Shown here in pieces: positions 13,603-22,093 of a DNA stretch of 22,255 nucleotides. Location: assembly GCF_003248605.1 (NCBI RefSeq), contig NZ_QFPF01000031.1, positions 1 through 22,255 of the forward strand, given 5' to 3'. The notes under the pieces are model-generated. The model saw only the letters and a program-made list of their open reading frames with translations. It had not been told where the DNA came from and ran no database searches. Both the position numbers and the translations under genes were made by a program. Positions within the stretch are counted from its first letter, which is position 1. Every line of letters begins with the position of its first letter. Source of the DNA: Microbacterium sp. (GTDB lineage: Bacteria > Actinomycetota > Actinomycetes > Actinomycetales > Microbacteriaceae).

Positions 13603-14274
13603 ATGCAGGCGATCGAGATCGACGGGCTCTTCAACGTGCGCGCGAGCGGCACCGAGAACCCGTGGCTGGTCCGCTCCGGAGCCACCGAGCAGATCACCGA
13701 GAGCGGCACACGCGTGCTGAAGGCGCACGGCGTCAGCGTCGTCGTCGATCTGCGCGAGCCCTCCGAGGCCGGCCCGGCCGTGCACGGCCTGCCGGTGCGA
13801 GCGGTCGCCCTGTACGGCGACGAACCGCCTCGCACGGGGCGCCTCGAGCACATCTACGAGAGCCTGATCCGCGAGCGGGGCGAGGCGCTGACCCTCGCGG
13901 TCGCGGCGATCGCCGATGCCGACGGCGCGGCGCTCGTGCACTGCACCGCCGGCAAGGACCGCACCGGACTCGTCGTCGCACTCGCCCGCCTGGCGGCCGG
14001 CGCGACCGACGCGGACGTGGTCGCCGACTACGTCCTCTCGGGCGCGGGCGTGCGCGCCGCGCGCAACGACCACGCCACCGCGGTCGCCGATCGGGCGAGC
14101 GACGCCGACCGGGCCGAGATCCTGCGCCTGCACCTGGACAGCCCCGTCGAAGCCATCCGGCACGCACTCTCGGTGATCGACGACCTGGGCGGAGCCGAGG
14201 AGTACCTGCGCGCCCGCGGGCTCGATCCCGCACAGCTCGAGCGCCTGCGCCGCAAGCAGGGGTCGCACGCATGA
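13603..14274 (+). CDS. Protein-tyrosine-phosphatase-like phosphatase (Y_phosphatase3 type)
   Basis: A 223-residue cytoplasmic enzyme with the cysteine-phosphatase P-loop HCTAGKDRTG: catalytic Cys114 and Arg120 in C-x5-R. The start DGLFNVRASG and LVRSGATEQITESG, then VSVVVDLREPSEAG, match the Y_phosphatase3 family. That family includes protein tyrosine/serine phosphatases and enzymes acting on phosphoinositides or inositol phosphates. AGGA precedes the ATG. The gene overlaps the next one (ATGA) and starts the operon that continues with a metallophosphoesterase and an ABC importer. In that context a small imported organophosphate is a more likely substrate than a phosphoprotein, which is an inference. 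Confidence 0.88.
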   Translation: MQAIEIDGLFNVRASGTENPWLVRSGATEQITESGTRVLKAHGVSVVVDLREPSEAGPAVHGLPVRAVALYGDEPPRTGRLEHIYESLIRERGEALTLAVAAIADADGAALVHCTAGKDRTGLVVALARLAAGATDADVVADYVLSGAGVRAARNDHATAVADRASDADRAEILRLHLDSPVEAIRHALSVIDDLGGAEEYLRARGLDPAQLERLRRKQGSHA

Positions 14275-15059
14275 GCCGCGCAACCGGACGTCTGACGGTG
14301 CTGCACCTCAGCGACGTGCACGCGACACGCGACGGCCGTCTGTACGACGCCGTCGACGGCATCGAGCGCCTCCGCACCGTCGGCGCCTACGTGTGCCAGG
14401 CGGGAATCACGCCCGAGGCGATCGTCGTCACCGGCGATCTTGTCGAACGCGGGCACGCCGACGCCTACGAGGCCGTCGGCGAGGCCCTCGACGAACTCGA
14501 GCACCGCACGGGTGTACCGGTGCTGACGACCATCGGAAACCACGACGATCCGCTCGCCGCCCGCCGGCTGCGCGGTCACGGCCGCAGCCACCACCGCGCC
14601 GTCATCGTCGATGACCTTCGCTTCCTCCTGCTCGACTCGTCGAGCGGTGAGCTGGGCGCCGCACAGCTCACCTGGCTGAGGGACGAGCTGCAGCATCCAC
14701 ACGGCGCGGGAAGCGTCATCGCCCTGCACCATCCGCCGCTCGGCTCGCCCCTGCCGAGCCTGGCCAAGGCCGGTCTGCGCGACGCCGACGCCCTGCTCGA
14801 TGCCCTCGAGGGATCCGATGCGCGGGCGGTGCTCGCCGGCCACTTCCACCACCCCCTGTCGGCGACGCTGCGCGGCATCCCCGTCTCGGTCGGTCCCTCG
14901 CTGGCCTATCACCAGGTGATGGATGCCGGACCCGACCGGGTCAGCGGCCACGACTGGGCGATGTTCTCGCTTGTGCACCTGCTGCCCGGCGGAGTCAGCG
15001 CGACGAGCGTCAACCTGCACTCCCCCTCCCCGCTCTTCTCCTCCCCCATCACCCGATGA
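14271..15059 (+). CDS. Metallophosphoesterase (calcineurin-like; CpdA/GpdQ-type)
   Basis: A 262-residue enzyme with all dinuclear-metal motifs of the calcineurin-like phosphoesterase family in order: HLSDVH (Asp15, His17), GDL (Asp56), GNHD (Asn90, His91), LHHPP (His153/154) and GHFHHP (His191, His193). The closest described groups are 3',5'-cyclic-nucleotide (CpdA) and glycerophosphodiester (GpdQ) phosphodiesterases. There is no signal peptide, so it acts in the cytoplasm. The ATG overlaps the stop of the phosphatase gene. A diesterase followed by a monoesterase would together release free phosphate from an imported phosphodiester. The solute-binding protein gene begins 17 bp downstream. Confidence 0.92.
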   Translation: MSRATGRLTVLHLSDVHATRDGRLYDAVDGIERLRTVGAYVCQAGITPEAIVVTGDLVERGHADAYEAVGEALDELEHRTGVPVLTTIGNHDDPLAARRLRGHGRSHHRAVIVDDLRFLLLDSSSGELGAAQLTWLRDELQHPHGAGSVIALHHPPLGSPLPSLAKAGLRDADALLDALEGSDARAVLAGHFHHPLSATLRGIPVSVGPSLAYHQVMDAGPDRVSGHDWAMFSLVHLLPGGVSATSVNLHSPSPLFSSPITR

Positions 15060-15076
15060 ACACCAGATAGGAAACG

Positions 15077-16111
15077 ATGTCCCCCCTTCGCACCCTCGCT
15101 CCCCTCGCCGTCTTCGGCATCGCGACGCTCGCCCTCGCGGGCTGCGCGACGACCTCGACGCCGGCGGCCACTCCCGACACGACGGAGTCCGTCCTCGAGC
15201 CCGCGACGATCACGCTCTACACCTCCGAGCCGCAGGAGAAGGCCGACGAGCTCGTCGCCGCGTTCAACGAGATCCACCCGGAGGTCACCGTCGAGGTGTT
15301 CCGCGCCGGAACCGGCGATCTCACCACCCGCATCGCCACCGAGCGGGAGTCCGGCCAGATCCAGGCCGACGTCTTCCTCGCCGCGGACGCGGGCACGTTC
15401 GAGAACTACGTCGCCGAGGACCTGCTGCTGCAGTACACGCCCGCCGACGTCGACGCGCTCAACCCCGACGTCGTCGACCCGGAGGGCTACTACACCGGCA
15501 CCCGGATCATCCCCACCGTCATCGCCTACAACACCGGCATGATCACCGACGCGCCGACGTCGTGGGAGGAGCTGACCGACGCGGCGTACGCCGATCAGAT
15601 CGTCATGCCCAACCCGGACGTGTCGGGCGCCGCCGCGTACAACGCCGCCGTGTGGCTCGACGAGTCCTCGCTCGGCGAGGAGTGGATGACGGCGCTCGCC
15701 GAGAACCGCCCCGTGATCGCCGACAGCAACGGCCCCGTCTCCCAGGCGGTGGCAACCGGCGCGCAGCCGGTGGGCATCGTCGTCGACTACCTCGTGCGCG
15801 AGCTCGCCGCGCAGGGCTCGCCCATCGCGGTGTCCTACCCGAGCGAGGGCGTGCCCTACGTGTCGCAGCCGGTGGGGATCTTCGCCGACACCGATGAGGC
15901 CGAGGCCTCGCAGGCGTTCGTCGACTTCCTCGTCAGCGCGGCCGGTCAAGAACTCGCCGTCGAGCAGTCCTACCTGCCCGTGCGCTCGGACGTCGGCACC
16001 CCCGAGGGCGCACCCTCGATGGACGAGATCACGATCCTCTCGCCCGATCTCGAGACCATCCGCAGCACGCAGGATGCCGCCGTCGAGACCTTCCGCGGGC
16101 TGTTCCTCTAA
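15077..16111 (+). CDS. ABC-importer solute-binding lipoprotein (Fe3+/phosphonate-type)
   Basis: A 344-residue lipoprotein. The signal peptide ends in the lipobox LALAGC with lipidated Cys23, followed by a Thr/Pro-rich linker. The mature part has the class II periplasmic-binding fold of the 'iron(III)' branch: TITLYTSEPQEKADELVAAF at the start, GDLTTRIATERESGQIQADV, then IPTVIAYNTGMI and PTSWEELTD, AYADQIVMPNPDVSGAAAYN and QPVGIVVDYLVRELA. This branch also contains binding proteins for 2-aminoethylphosphonate and phosphorylated compounds, so the name 'iron' should not be taken literally. AGGAAACG precedes the ATG. The permease gene follows without a gap. The phosphatase and diesterase in the operon point to an organophosphate ligand. 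Confidence 0.93.
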   Translation: MSPLRTLAPLAVFGIATLALAGCATTSTPAATPDTTESVLEPATITLYTSEPQEKADELVAAFNEIHPEVTVEVFRAGTGDLTTRIATERESGQIQADVFLAADAGTFENYVAEDLLLQYTPADVDALNPDVVDPEGYYTGTRIIPTVIAYNTGMITDAPTSWEELTDAAYADQIVMPNPDVSGAAAYNAAVWLDESSLGEEWMTALAENRPVIADSNGPVSQAVATGAQPVGIVVDYLVRELAAQGSPIAVSYPSEGVPYVSQPVGIFADTDEAEASQAFVDFLVSAAGQELAVEQSYLPVRSDVGTPEGAPSMDEITILSPDLETIRSTQDAAVETFRGLFL

Positions 16112-17779
16112 GTGAGCGCACTCGCATCCAGGACCGCGGACCCGGCACAGCGCCGGGTCCGCGGTCCCGCGCGTCGTCTCGACGCGGTGGATGCCCTGAC
16201 CCTCGCGCTGTGGCTCGCGTGCGGAGCCTTCGTGCTGCTGCCCATCGGCAGCATCCTCGTCCTCGCCGGAGACGGCAGCCAGCTCGGCGTCCTCCTCCAG
16301 GGGGACGTGATCGAGGCCGGCGTGAACAGCCTGGTCTCGGCGACCGCGTCGGCACTGGCGGCCGTGACGATCGGCACGGTGTTCGCGATCCTCCTCGAGC
16401 GCACCGACCTGCCCGGCCGTGGTGCGCTCCGGCTGCTCGCGCTGAGTCCCCTGCTCGTGCCGCCGTTCGTCGGCGCGATCGCGTGGCTCGGGATCGCCGG
16501 GCCCACGAGCCCCGTCAACCTCTGGTGGCGCGGCATGTTCGGTGGCCCCCTGTGGTCGATCTACGGCGCGGACGGCGTCATCATGCTGCTCACGGTGCAC
16601 AGCTACCCGATCACGATGCTGATCGTCACCGCAGCCCTGCGGCGGATCCCCACCGACCTCGAGCAGGCCGCGCGCGTGGGCGGCGCGAGTCCGCTGCGCG
16701 CGATCCTCTCCATCACGGTGCCGCTGCTGCGCCCCGCGCTGACGTCGTCGTTCATCCTCATCGCGGTGGGCAACCTGGCCGATTTCGGCATCCCCTCCAT
16801 CATCGGTCTGCCCGAGCGCTACGTCACTCTGGCCACCCTCGTCTACCGCTACCTGCAGTCGGGAACCGTCGACGAACCGCTCGCGGTCGTCGCAACGATC
16901 GGCGTCGTGCTTCTGGTCATCGCCGCCCTCGCGCTGCTCGTCGATGCGCTGCTCGGCCGACGCGCCTGGCAGCTGGACTCCTCGTCGGCGCCCATCGAAC
17001 GCATGCCGCTCGGCCGTGCACGACTGCCCTGGGGCATCACGATGTGGGCCGTGGTGCTGACCCTCACCGTGCTGCCGCTGCTCGCCCTGCTGACGCAGAC
17101 GCTCCTGCGCGCGCCCGGGGTCCCCCTGACCTGGGAGAACCTCACCCTCGACCACCTCGTCCGGGCGATGACCTCGGCCAACGCCCTCGCCGGCGCGGCG
17201 AATTCCGTCATGCTCGCGACCCTCGCCGCCCTGATCTGCGGGATGCTGGGGCTCGGCATCGGGGTCGTGATCACGCGTGCGCGCGGCCGCGCGTCCCGGG
17301 GGCTCGGCGCCGTCGCGATGGTGCCGCAGGCCGTGCCCGGTATCGTCATCGCCGTCGCGTGGCTCGTGCTGGCACCCTCGCTGGGACTGTTCAACACACC
17401 GTGGCTCATCCTCGTCGCGTACGTGACGTCCTTCACCGCCCTCGTCGTGCAGGCGGTCGCCGCGCCGCTGTCGGCGACGCCGGAGAGCGCCGAAGAGGCG
17501 GCGCGCATCGCCGGCGCGGGGCGACTGCGAGCGCTCGTCGACATCTCGTGCCGCATGGCGCTGCCGGCCGCGATCGCGGGTGCCGTCATCGTGGCGGTCA
17601 CCGCCGTGCGCGAGCTCACCCTGTCGGTGCTGTTGCTCTCGCCCGGATCGCAGACCCTCGGCGTCGCGATCTTCAGCTTCCAGCAGGCGGGTGCATTCAG
17701 CACGGCATCCGCCTGGTCCCTCATCGTCGCCGTCCTCGGCATCGCGGTCATCGGGCTCGCCACCCGCCGCACGACCTGA
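16112..17779 (+). CDS. Fused two-domain ABC permease (SfuB/PhnU-type)
   Basis: A 555-residue integral membrane protein with about 12 TM helices, containing two copies of the binding-protein-dependent permease domain in one chain. Each half has an EAA loop that docks the ATPase: EQAARVGGASPLRAILSITV near residue 184 and EEAARIAGAGRLRALVDISC near residue 460. The internal duplication is typical of permeases for ferric iron, thiamine and 2-aminoethylphosphonate. The GTG start at 16112 directly follows the TAA of the binding protein gene. A Ser/Arg/Pro-rich cytoplasmic N-terminus (residues 1-28) precedes the first helix. It forms the importer with the binding lipoprotein upstream and the ATPase downstream. 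Confidence 0.93.
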   Translation: MSALASRTADPAQRRVRGPARRLDAVDALTLALWLACGAFVLLPIGSILVLAGDGSQLGVLLQGDVIEAGVNSLVSATASALAAVTIGTVFAILLERTDLPGRGALRLLALSPLLVPPFVGAIAWLGIAGPTSPVNLWWRGMFGGPLWSIYGADGVIMLLTVHSYPITMLIVTAALRRIPTDLEQAARVGGASPLRAILSITVPLLRPALTSSFILIAVGNLADFGIPSIIGLPERYVTLATLVYRYLQSGTVDEPLAVVATIGVVLLVIAALALLVDALLGRRAWQLDSSSAPIERMPLGRARLPWGITMWAVVLTLTVLPLLALLTQTLLRAPGVPLTWENLTLDHLVRAMTSANALAGAANSVMLATLAALICGMLGLGIGVVITRARGRASRGLGAVAMVPQAVPGIVIAVAWLVLAPSLGLFNTPWLILVAYVTSFTALVVQAVAAPLSATPESAEEAARIAGAGRLRALVDISCRMALPAAIAGAVIVAVTAVRELTLSVLLLSPGSQTLGVAIFSFQQAGAFSTASAWSLIVAVLGIAVIGLATRRTT

Positions 17780-17792
17780 AAGAGAGTCACCC

Positions 17793-18908
<1,116 letters not shown>

Positions 18909-18933
18909 GCGCGCCCGCGCGGTATCGAGAGCG

Positions 18934-20166
18934 TCAGTCCCGCCCCTGCAGGATCAGATGCCAGTACACCCACGGCAAGATCCGGCGATCGAAGACCCAC
19001 GTCAGTCGACGCTCCCGGGCAAGGCCCCGCCAGAACGGGATCGTGGGCTTGGGCCGGCATGAGGCATCGAACTCGGCGAAGACGACGCTGTGCCGAGACA
19101 CCGTGAACGGGCACACCGAATATCCGTTGTACCGGGCGCGGGCGGGCTTGCCGCGCAGAGCGGCGACGACGTTCTTCGCGACCGCTTTCGCCTGCGGGCG
19201 CAGTGCGCCGCCCGATTTCGACGCGCGCGTGGCGGCAGCATCCCCGAGCGCCCACACGTTCGGGTACCGGGCGTGCCGGAGCGTCTCAGGATCCACATCG
19301 ATGAAACCGCCCGGGATGCCGGGGCCTGTGAGCGGCCCCCGCGCGATCCAGTCGGGAGCCGACTGCGGCGGCACCGCGTGCAGCACGTCGTACGTCAGCC
19401 GCTCGCGCCCACCGCCCGGCCCCTCGATCGTCGCGACACGCGCACCGGCGTCGACGTCGACGAGCGTGCTGCCGTATCGCACCTCGATACCGTACTCGGC
19501 GATCTTGCGCTCCAGCTCGCGATCGATCAGGGGCATGCCGAAGATCGTCTCGGTCGGCACGACGAGCACAACCCGGATGTCATCGAGCACTCCCCGCGCG
19601 CGCCAGAAATCACAGGCGAGGTACATCGGCTTCTGCGCCGCGCCGGCACACGAGGCGTCGCCCGGCGGCTGCGTGAAGACGACCGTGCCCCGCGCGAGGT
19701 CGCGCAGAGCGCCCGACGCCTTCGCGGCCAGATCGAACTCGTAGTTCGACACACCCGATGGCGAGCGCATGGCCTCCCGCAGACCCGGGATGCCGTCCCA
19801 GTTCTTCTGGATGCCGGGACACACGACCAGCTGATCGTACGTGTGGGTGGCGCCCGAGGCGAGGTGCACGGCGCCGCCCTCCGGATCGATGGAGGTGACG
19901 GCATCCTGGATCCACGCGACCCCCCGCGGCGTGATCGCCGCCTGGGGTCGCTGGGCGAGGTGGGCGGGCGCGGTGCCGCCCGCGATGTGCGAGAAGAGCG
20001 GCTTGTAGAGATGCGTGCCGCGCGGCTCGATCACCGTGACACCGCGGGTGCGCCCGAGCAGGCGGCGCAGACGACCCGCGACCGAGAGCCCGGCATTGCC
20101 GCCCCCGATGACGAGGACGTCGTGATGGGTCGCAGCGCCCTCGAGCGCGCGGTCGGGGTTGACCAT
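18934..20166 (-). CDS. Sulfide:quinone oxidoreductase, mitochondrial SQOR-like type
   Basis: A 410-residue flavoprotein. The FAD-binding motif is DVLVIGGGNAGLSVAGRL (residues 16-33). Matches to the mitochondrial-type SQOR subfamily are LVVCPGIQKNWDGIPGL, SCAGAAQKPMYLACDFW, YDVLHAVPPQSAPDWI, GGFIDVDPETLRHARYPNVW, LGDAAATRASKSGGA and YNGYSVCPFTVSRHSVVFAE. Both redox cysteines of that type are present (Cys173 in CAGAAQK, Cys352 in YSVCPF). The C-terminus (RILPWVYWHLILQGRD) is the membrane-associating end. The enzyme would oxidise sulfide at the membrane and pass electrons to menaquinone. The ATG at 20166 lies 6 nt after TATCGT and appears leaderless. No rhodanese, persulfide dioxygenase or sulfide-sensing gene is adjacent. 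Confidence 0.9.
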   Translation of the reverse strand: MVNPDRALEGAATHHDVLVIGGGNAGLSVAGRLRRLLGRTRGVTVIEPRGTHLYKPLFSHIAGGTAPAHLAQRPQAAITPRGVAWIQDAVTSIDPEGGAVHLASGATHTYDQLVVCPGIQKNWDGIPGLREAMRSPSGVSNYEFDLAAKASGALRDLARGTVVFTQPPGDASCAGAAQKPMYLACDFWRARGVLDDIRVVLVVPTETIFGMPLIDRELERKIAEYGIEVRYGSTLVDVDAGARVATIEGPGGGRERLTYDVLHAVPPQSAPDWIARGPLTGPGIPGGFIDVDPETLRHARYPNVWALGDAAATRASKSGGALRPQAKAVAKNVVAALRGKPARARYNGYSVCPFTVSRHSVVFAEFDASCRPKPTIPFWRGLARERRLTWVFDRRILPWVYWHLILQGRD

Positions 20167-20240
20167 AAGCCGACGATAAGCGCCGCCGGCGTCCGGAGAG
20201 CGGGGGTTGCGGATGCCGGCGGGCGGGGATAGGGGCCGGG

Positions 20241-20269
20241 CGGGTGCGCGCGGGTGCGCGCGGGTGCGC
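20241..20269. repeat. 10-bp tandem repeat touching the stop of the broken gene
   Basis: CGGGTGCGCG occurs in two full copies and a third copy of nine bases. The last base is the first base of the stop-codon complement of the monooxygenase-like pseudogene. Confidence 0.75.
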
Positions 20270-20459
20270 TACTTGCGGGTCAAGCCCTCGAACGGGCGCA
20301 TGTAGAGCGAGCCGAAACCGTCGAGGATCTCTTTGGCCTCGGCATCCGGCGTGCCGAACACGGTGAACCCGCGACGAGCGGAGTGACGACGCGCGTGAAC
20401 TCCTCGAACTTTCCGGGTTTGACGTCGCAGGTGACCAGCCAGTAGATCTCTTCGCGCAT
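20269..20459 (-). pseudogene. Antibiotic-biosynthesis-monooxygenase-like gene with frameshifting internal deletion
   Basis: The ATG at 20459 opens a good N-terminus (MREEIYWLVTCDVKPGKFEE, then FTRVVTPLVA) of a small ABM-fold protein. Near 20370-20376 the frame is lost; in a different frame the sequence resumes as GFTVFGTPDAEAKEILDGFG and SLYMRPFEGLTRK, ending TAG at 20269-20271. Intact relatives are, from memory, about 110 residues, so roughly 45-50 codons from the middle, including most of the barrel, are missing along with the frame. 191 bp is not a multiple of three, consistent with this. The first frame alone would give a chimeric 60-residue peptide. The locus is very probably non-functional. 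Only a weak ribosome site (AGAAGGG about 7 nt before the ATG) remains. Confidence 0.75.
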
Positions 20460-20626
20460 GTTCGTCTGCCCTTCTCTGCATCGACGGCGACTCTGCCGTG
20501 ACCCGCGGCGCGCCTGTGCGCCGCGTGCGGATGCGGGTCGCGATCTGCGACCCCGTGCCGACGATCCTCGCCCGGCCGGGGGTGCCGGGCGAGCGGGTGT
20601 CGATGATCTGAACACACGCGGCTTGT

Positions 20627-20632
20627 TAGCAT
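20627..20632 (+). promoter_or_regulatory. -10 box (TAGCAT) of a leaderless promoter for the DUF3237 gene
   Basis: TAGCAT lies 7 nt before the GTG at 20640; no ribosome site is seen between them. Confidence 0.4.
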
Positions 20633-20639
20633 CGCGCGT

Positions 20640-21110
20640 GTGACCCACCCTCCCGCAGCGCCGACGCTGACCTTCCTCGCCCACATCGACGTGCGGGTCG
20701 GCGCACCGATCGATCTCGGCGTGGTCGCCGGCGTACACCGGCGGATCATCCCGCTTCTCGGCGGCACCGTGCGCGGCCCCGAGCTCAGCGGCGAGGTCGT
20801 GCCCGGCGGAGCGGACTACCAGAGCCTGCACGATGACGGACGCCACGAGCTGGAGGCACGCTACGCCCTGCGAACCGACGACGGCCACTCCATCTACGTC
20901 GAGAACAGAGGGATCCGCTCCGGATCACCCGACGACCTCGCGAGCATCGCCCGGGGCGAGATCGTGGACCCGGCGCGCATCTACTTCCGTTCGCACCCGC
21001 GACTGACATCCGGCCCGGGGCCGTGGTCGTGGCTGAACGGGCGCCTCTTCGCCGCCACCGGAACACGGATGCCGGATGCCGTCGCCCTGGACGTGTTCAC
21101 GATCGAGTGA
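20640..21110 (+). CDS. DUF3237 family protein
   Basis: A 156-residue single-domain cytoplasmic protein. Its conserved pattern is that of DUF3237: HRRIIPLLGGTVRGPELSGE, VVPGGADYQSLHDDGRHELE, ARYALRTDDGHSIYVENRGI, then IYFRSHPRLTSGPGPWSWLN with a final FAATGTRMPDAVALDVFTIE. The family is a lipocalin-like small barrel with no established function, often found beside catabolic genes. The frame starts at GTG 20640 and is leaderless. It is transcribed away from the broken monooxygenase-like gene and converges on the Nudix gene; the intact ends leave no doubt about the frame. Confidence 0.88.
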   Translation: MTHPPAAPTLTFLAHIDVRVGAPIDLGVVAGVHRRIIPLLGGTVRGPELSGEVVPGGADYQSLHDDGRHELEARYALRTDDGHSIYVENRGIRSGSPDDLASIARGEIVDPARIYFRSHPRLTSGPGPWSWLNGRLFAATGTRMPDAVALDVFTIE

Positions 21111-21588
21111 GCAGCATCCGCTCGATCAGTCTCTCGCACCCGGGCCAGAGCGGATCCGGCAGCGCCGCGAGCGCGAAGAACGAGAAATCCAGAGCTTCGT
21201 CGCGCGGCGCGGGTGCGTCGCTCCCGAGCTGCACCGTGTACGACAGGCCGATCGCATGCTTGCGCTCGTCGTGGCCGGTCTCGGGCGATTCGGGCCGGAC
21301 AGCATCCGGAAACCACTGATAGACGTACGCCGGCTGCGGATCGTCGCCGAGAACGGGCTCGACACCGAGCGTGTCCCGGCTGTGGCGGCGGATCGCGGCC
21401 GCCACCGTCTCGCCGTACCGCACCCGGCCGCCGAGGTGACACCAAACCCGGCCATAGGGCGACTCCCGCAGGATCAGCCCCACCTCCAGATCCCCGTCTA
21501 CCGTCGTGCGCACGGGCACGAAGTCGACACACGCGATCGGGATCGCGCGTTCGATCGTGGCGTACAGGTCATCCGGGAGGAAGGTCAC
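21097..21588 (-). CDS. Nudix-fold protein with degenerate Nudix box (DUF4916-like)
   Basis: A 163-residue protein. DDLYATIERAIPIACVDFVP, VGLILRESPYGRVWCHLGG and the box region RVRYGETVAAAIRRHSRDTL identify a Nudix fold of the DUF4916-like group. Against the consensus G-x5-E-x7-R-E-U-x-E-E-x-G-U, Gly54, Glu60, Arg68 and Gly75 are kept, but the catalytic glutamates are His69, Asp72 and Thr73. Relatives share this change, so the protein either binds a nucleotide-sugar-like ligand or uses other residues, as in GDP-mannose hydrolases. The GTG at 21588 lies 6 nt after CAGGAT and is probably leaderless. Its 3' end overlaps the 3' end of the DUF3237 gene on the other strand by 14 bp. Confidence 0.8.
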   Translation of the reverse strand: MTFLPDDLYATIERAIPIACVDFVPVRTTVDGDLEVGLILRESPYGRVWCHLGGRVRYGETVAAAIRRHSRDTLGVEPVLGDDPQPAYVYQWFPDAVRPESPETGHDERKHAIGLSYTVQLGSDAPAPRDEALDFSFFALAALPDPLWPGCERLIERMLLTRS

Positions 21589-21672
21589 CGGCCCATCCTG
21601 CCAGGGCGACTGTCAAGCCCCCCGGTCGGGAGGGGTGAGAGGCGTACCGTCGCAGACCCGACGAGAGATGGG

Positions 21673-21945
21673 ATGGGACTCATGCAAGACGACGTGCGCA
21701 AGGACGTGGCCTACAGCCCGGCCAGCGAGACCGAGACGCAGCACAAGCAGGCCGACCCGCTGCCCGACACCCTCGACGACGACATCGACACCGACGCGGT
21801 GCGCGTCGTCCCGGGCACGGGCGGACCGGATGACACGGGCGACGTCGAGATGGATGCTGCCGACGACGATTCACCCCGACTCCAGGTCGCCGCCGAGGCC
21901 GAGATCACCCGCACCCTGATGGAGCGCGAGTCGCGCGAGGCGTGA
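21673..21945 (+). CDS. Small acidic protein of unknown function
   Basis: A 90-residue, strongly acidic, probably disordered protein (MGLMQDDVRKDVAYSPASET, then DPLPDTLDDDIDTDAVRVVP and GTGGPDDTGDVEMDAADDD) ending in a short helix AEITRTLMERESREA. GAGA lies about 6 nt before the ATG at 21673; a second ATG at 21682 is also possible. There is no signal peptide or TM segment. Similar short Asp/Pro-rich proteins seem common in Microbacteriaceae, but I know no function. It is divergent from the Nudix gene with 84 bp between starts. Confidence 0.65.
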   Translation: MGLMQDDVRKDVAYSPASETETQHKQADPLPDTLDDDIDTDAVRVVPGTGGPDDTGDVEMDAADDDSPRLQVAAEAEITRTLMERESREA

Positions 21946-21975
21946 GCCTGTCGCGCCCTGAGCCCGTCGAAGGGC
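21944..21975. repeat. Extragenic palindromic element of the CCCTGAGC..GTCGAAGGG type
   Basis: GCCCT (21955-21959) and AGGGC (21971-21975) flank GAGCCCGTCGA, and a related GAGCCTGTCG lies just upstream (21944-21953). This resembles a short palindrome that I know, from memory, to be scattered between genes in many actinobacterial and other GC-rich genomes. Here it follows the stop of the small acidic gene and may serve as its terminator. Confidence 0.45.
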
Positions 21976-22080
21976 GGTGGCGCATGCCTTCCCGAGCTGG
22001 ATGAGAGAAGTCTCACCAAGAGAATCGCCGTGGGGCGTCAGAACGACATAACTTCGAATGTCGATGTCGGTGGCTCGGCG

Positions 22081-22086
22081 TAGAGT
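22081..22086 (+). promoter_or_regulatory. -10 box (TAGAGT) of a leaderless promoter for the second DUF222 gene
   Basis: TAGAGT is followed by seven bases and the ATG at 22094. There is no ribosome site in between. Confidence 0.4.
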
Positions 22087-22093
22087 CTCGAAC

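Noticed and set aside
20280..20459. A short intact protein reading straight through from the ATG at 20459
   Set aside because: After about 30 residues the frame becomes Arg/Ser-rich nonsense, while the expected family C-terminus continues in another frame; a deletion pseudogene fits better.
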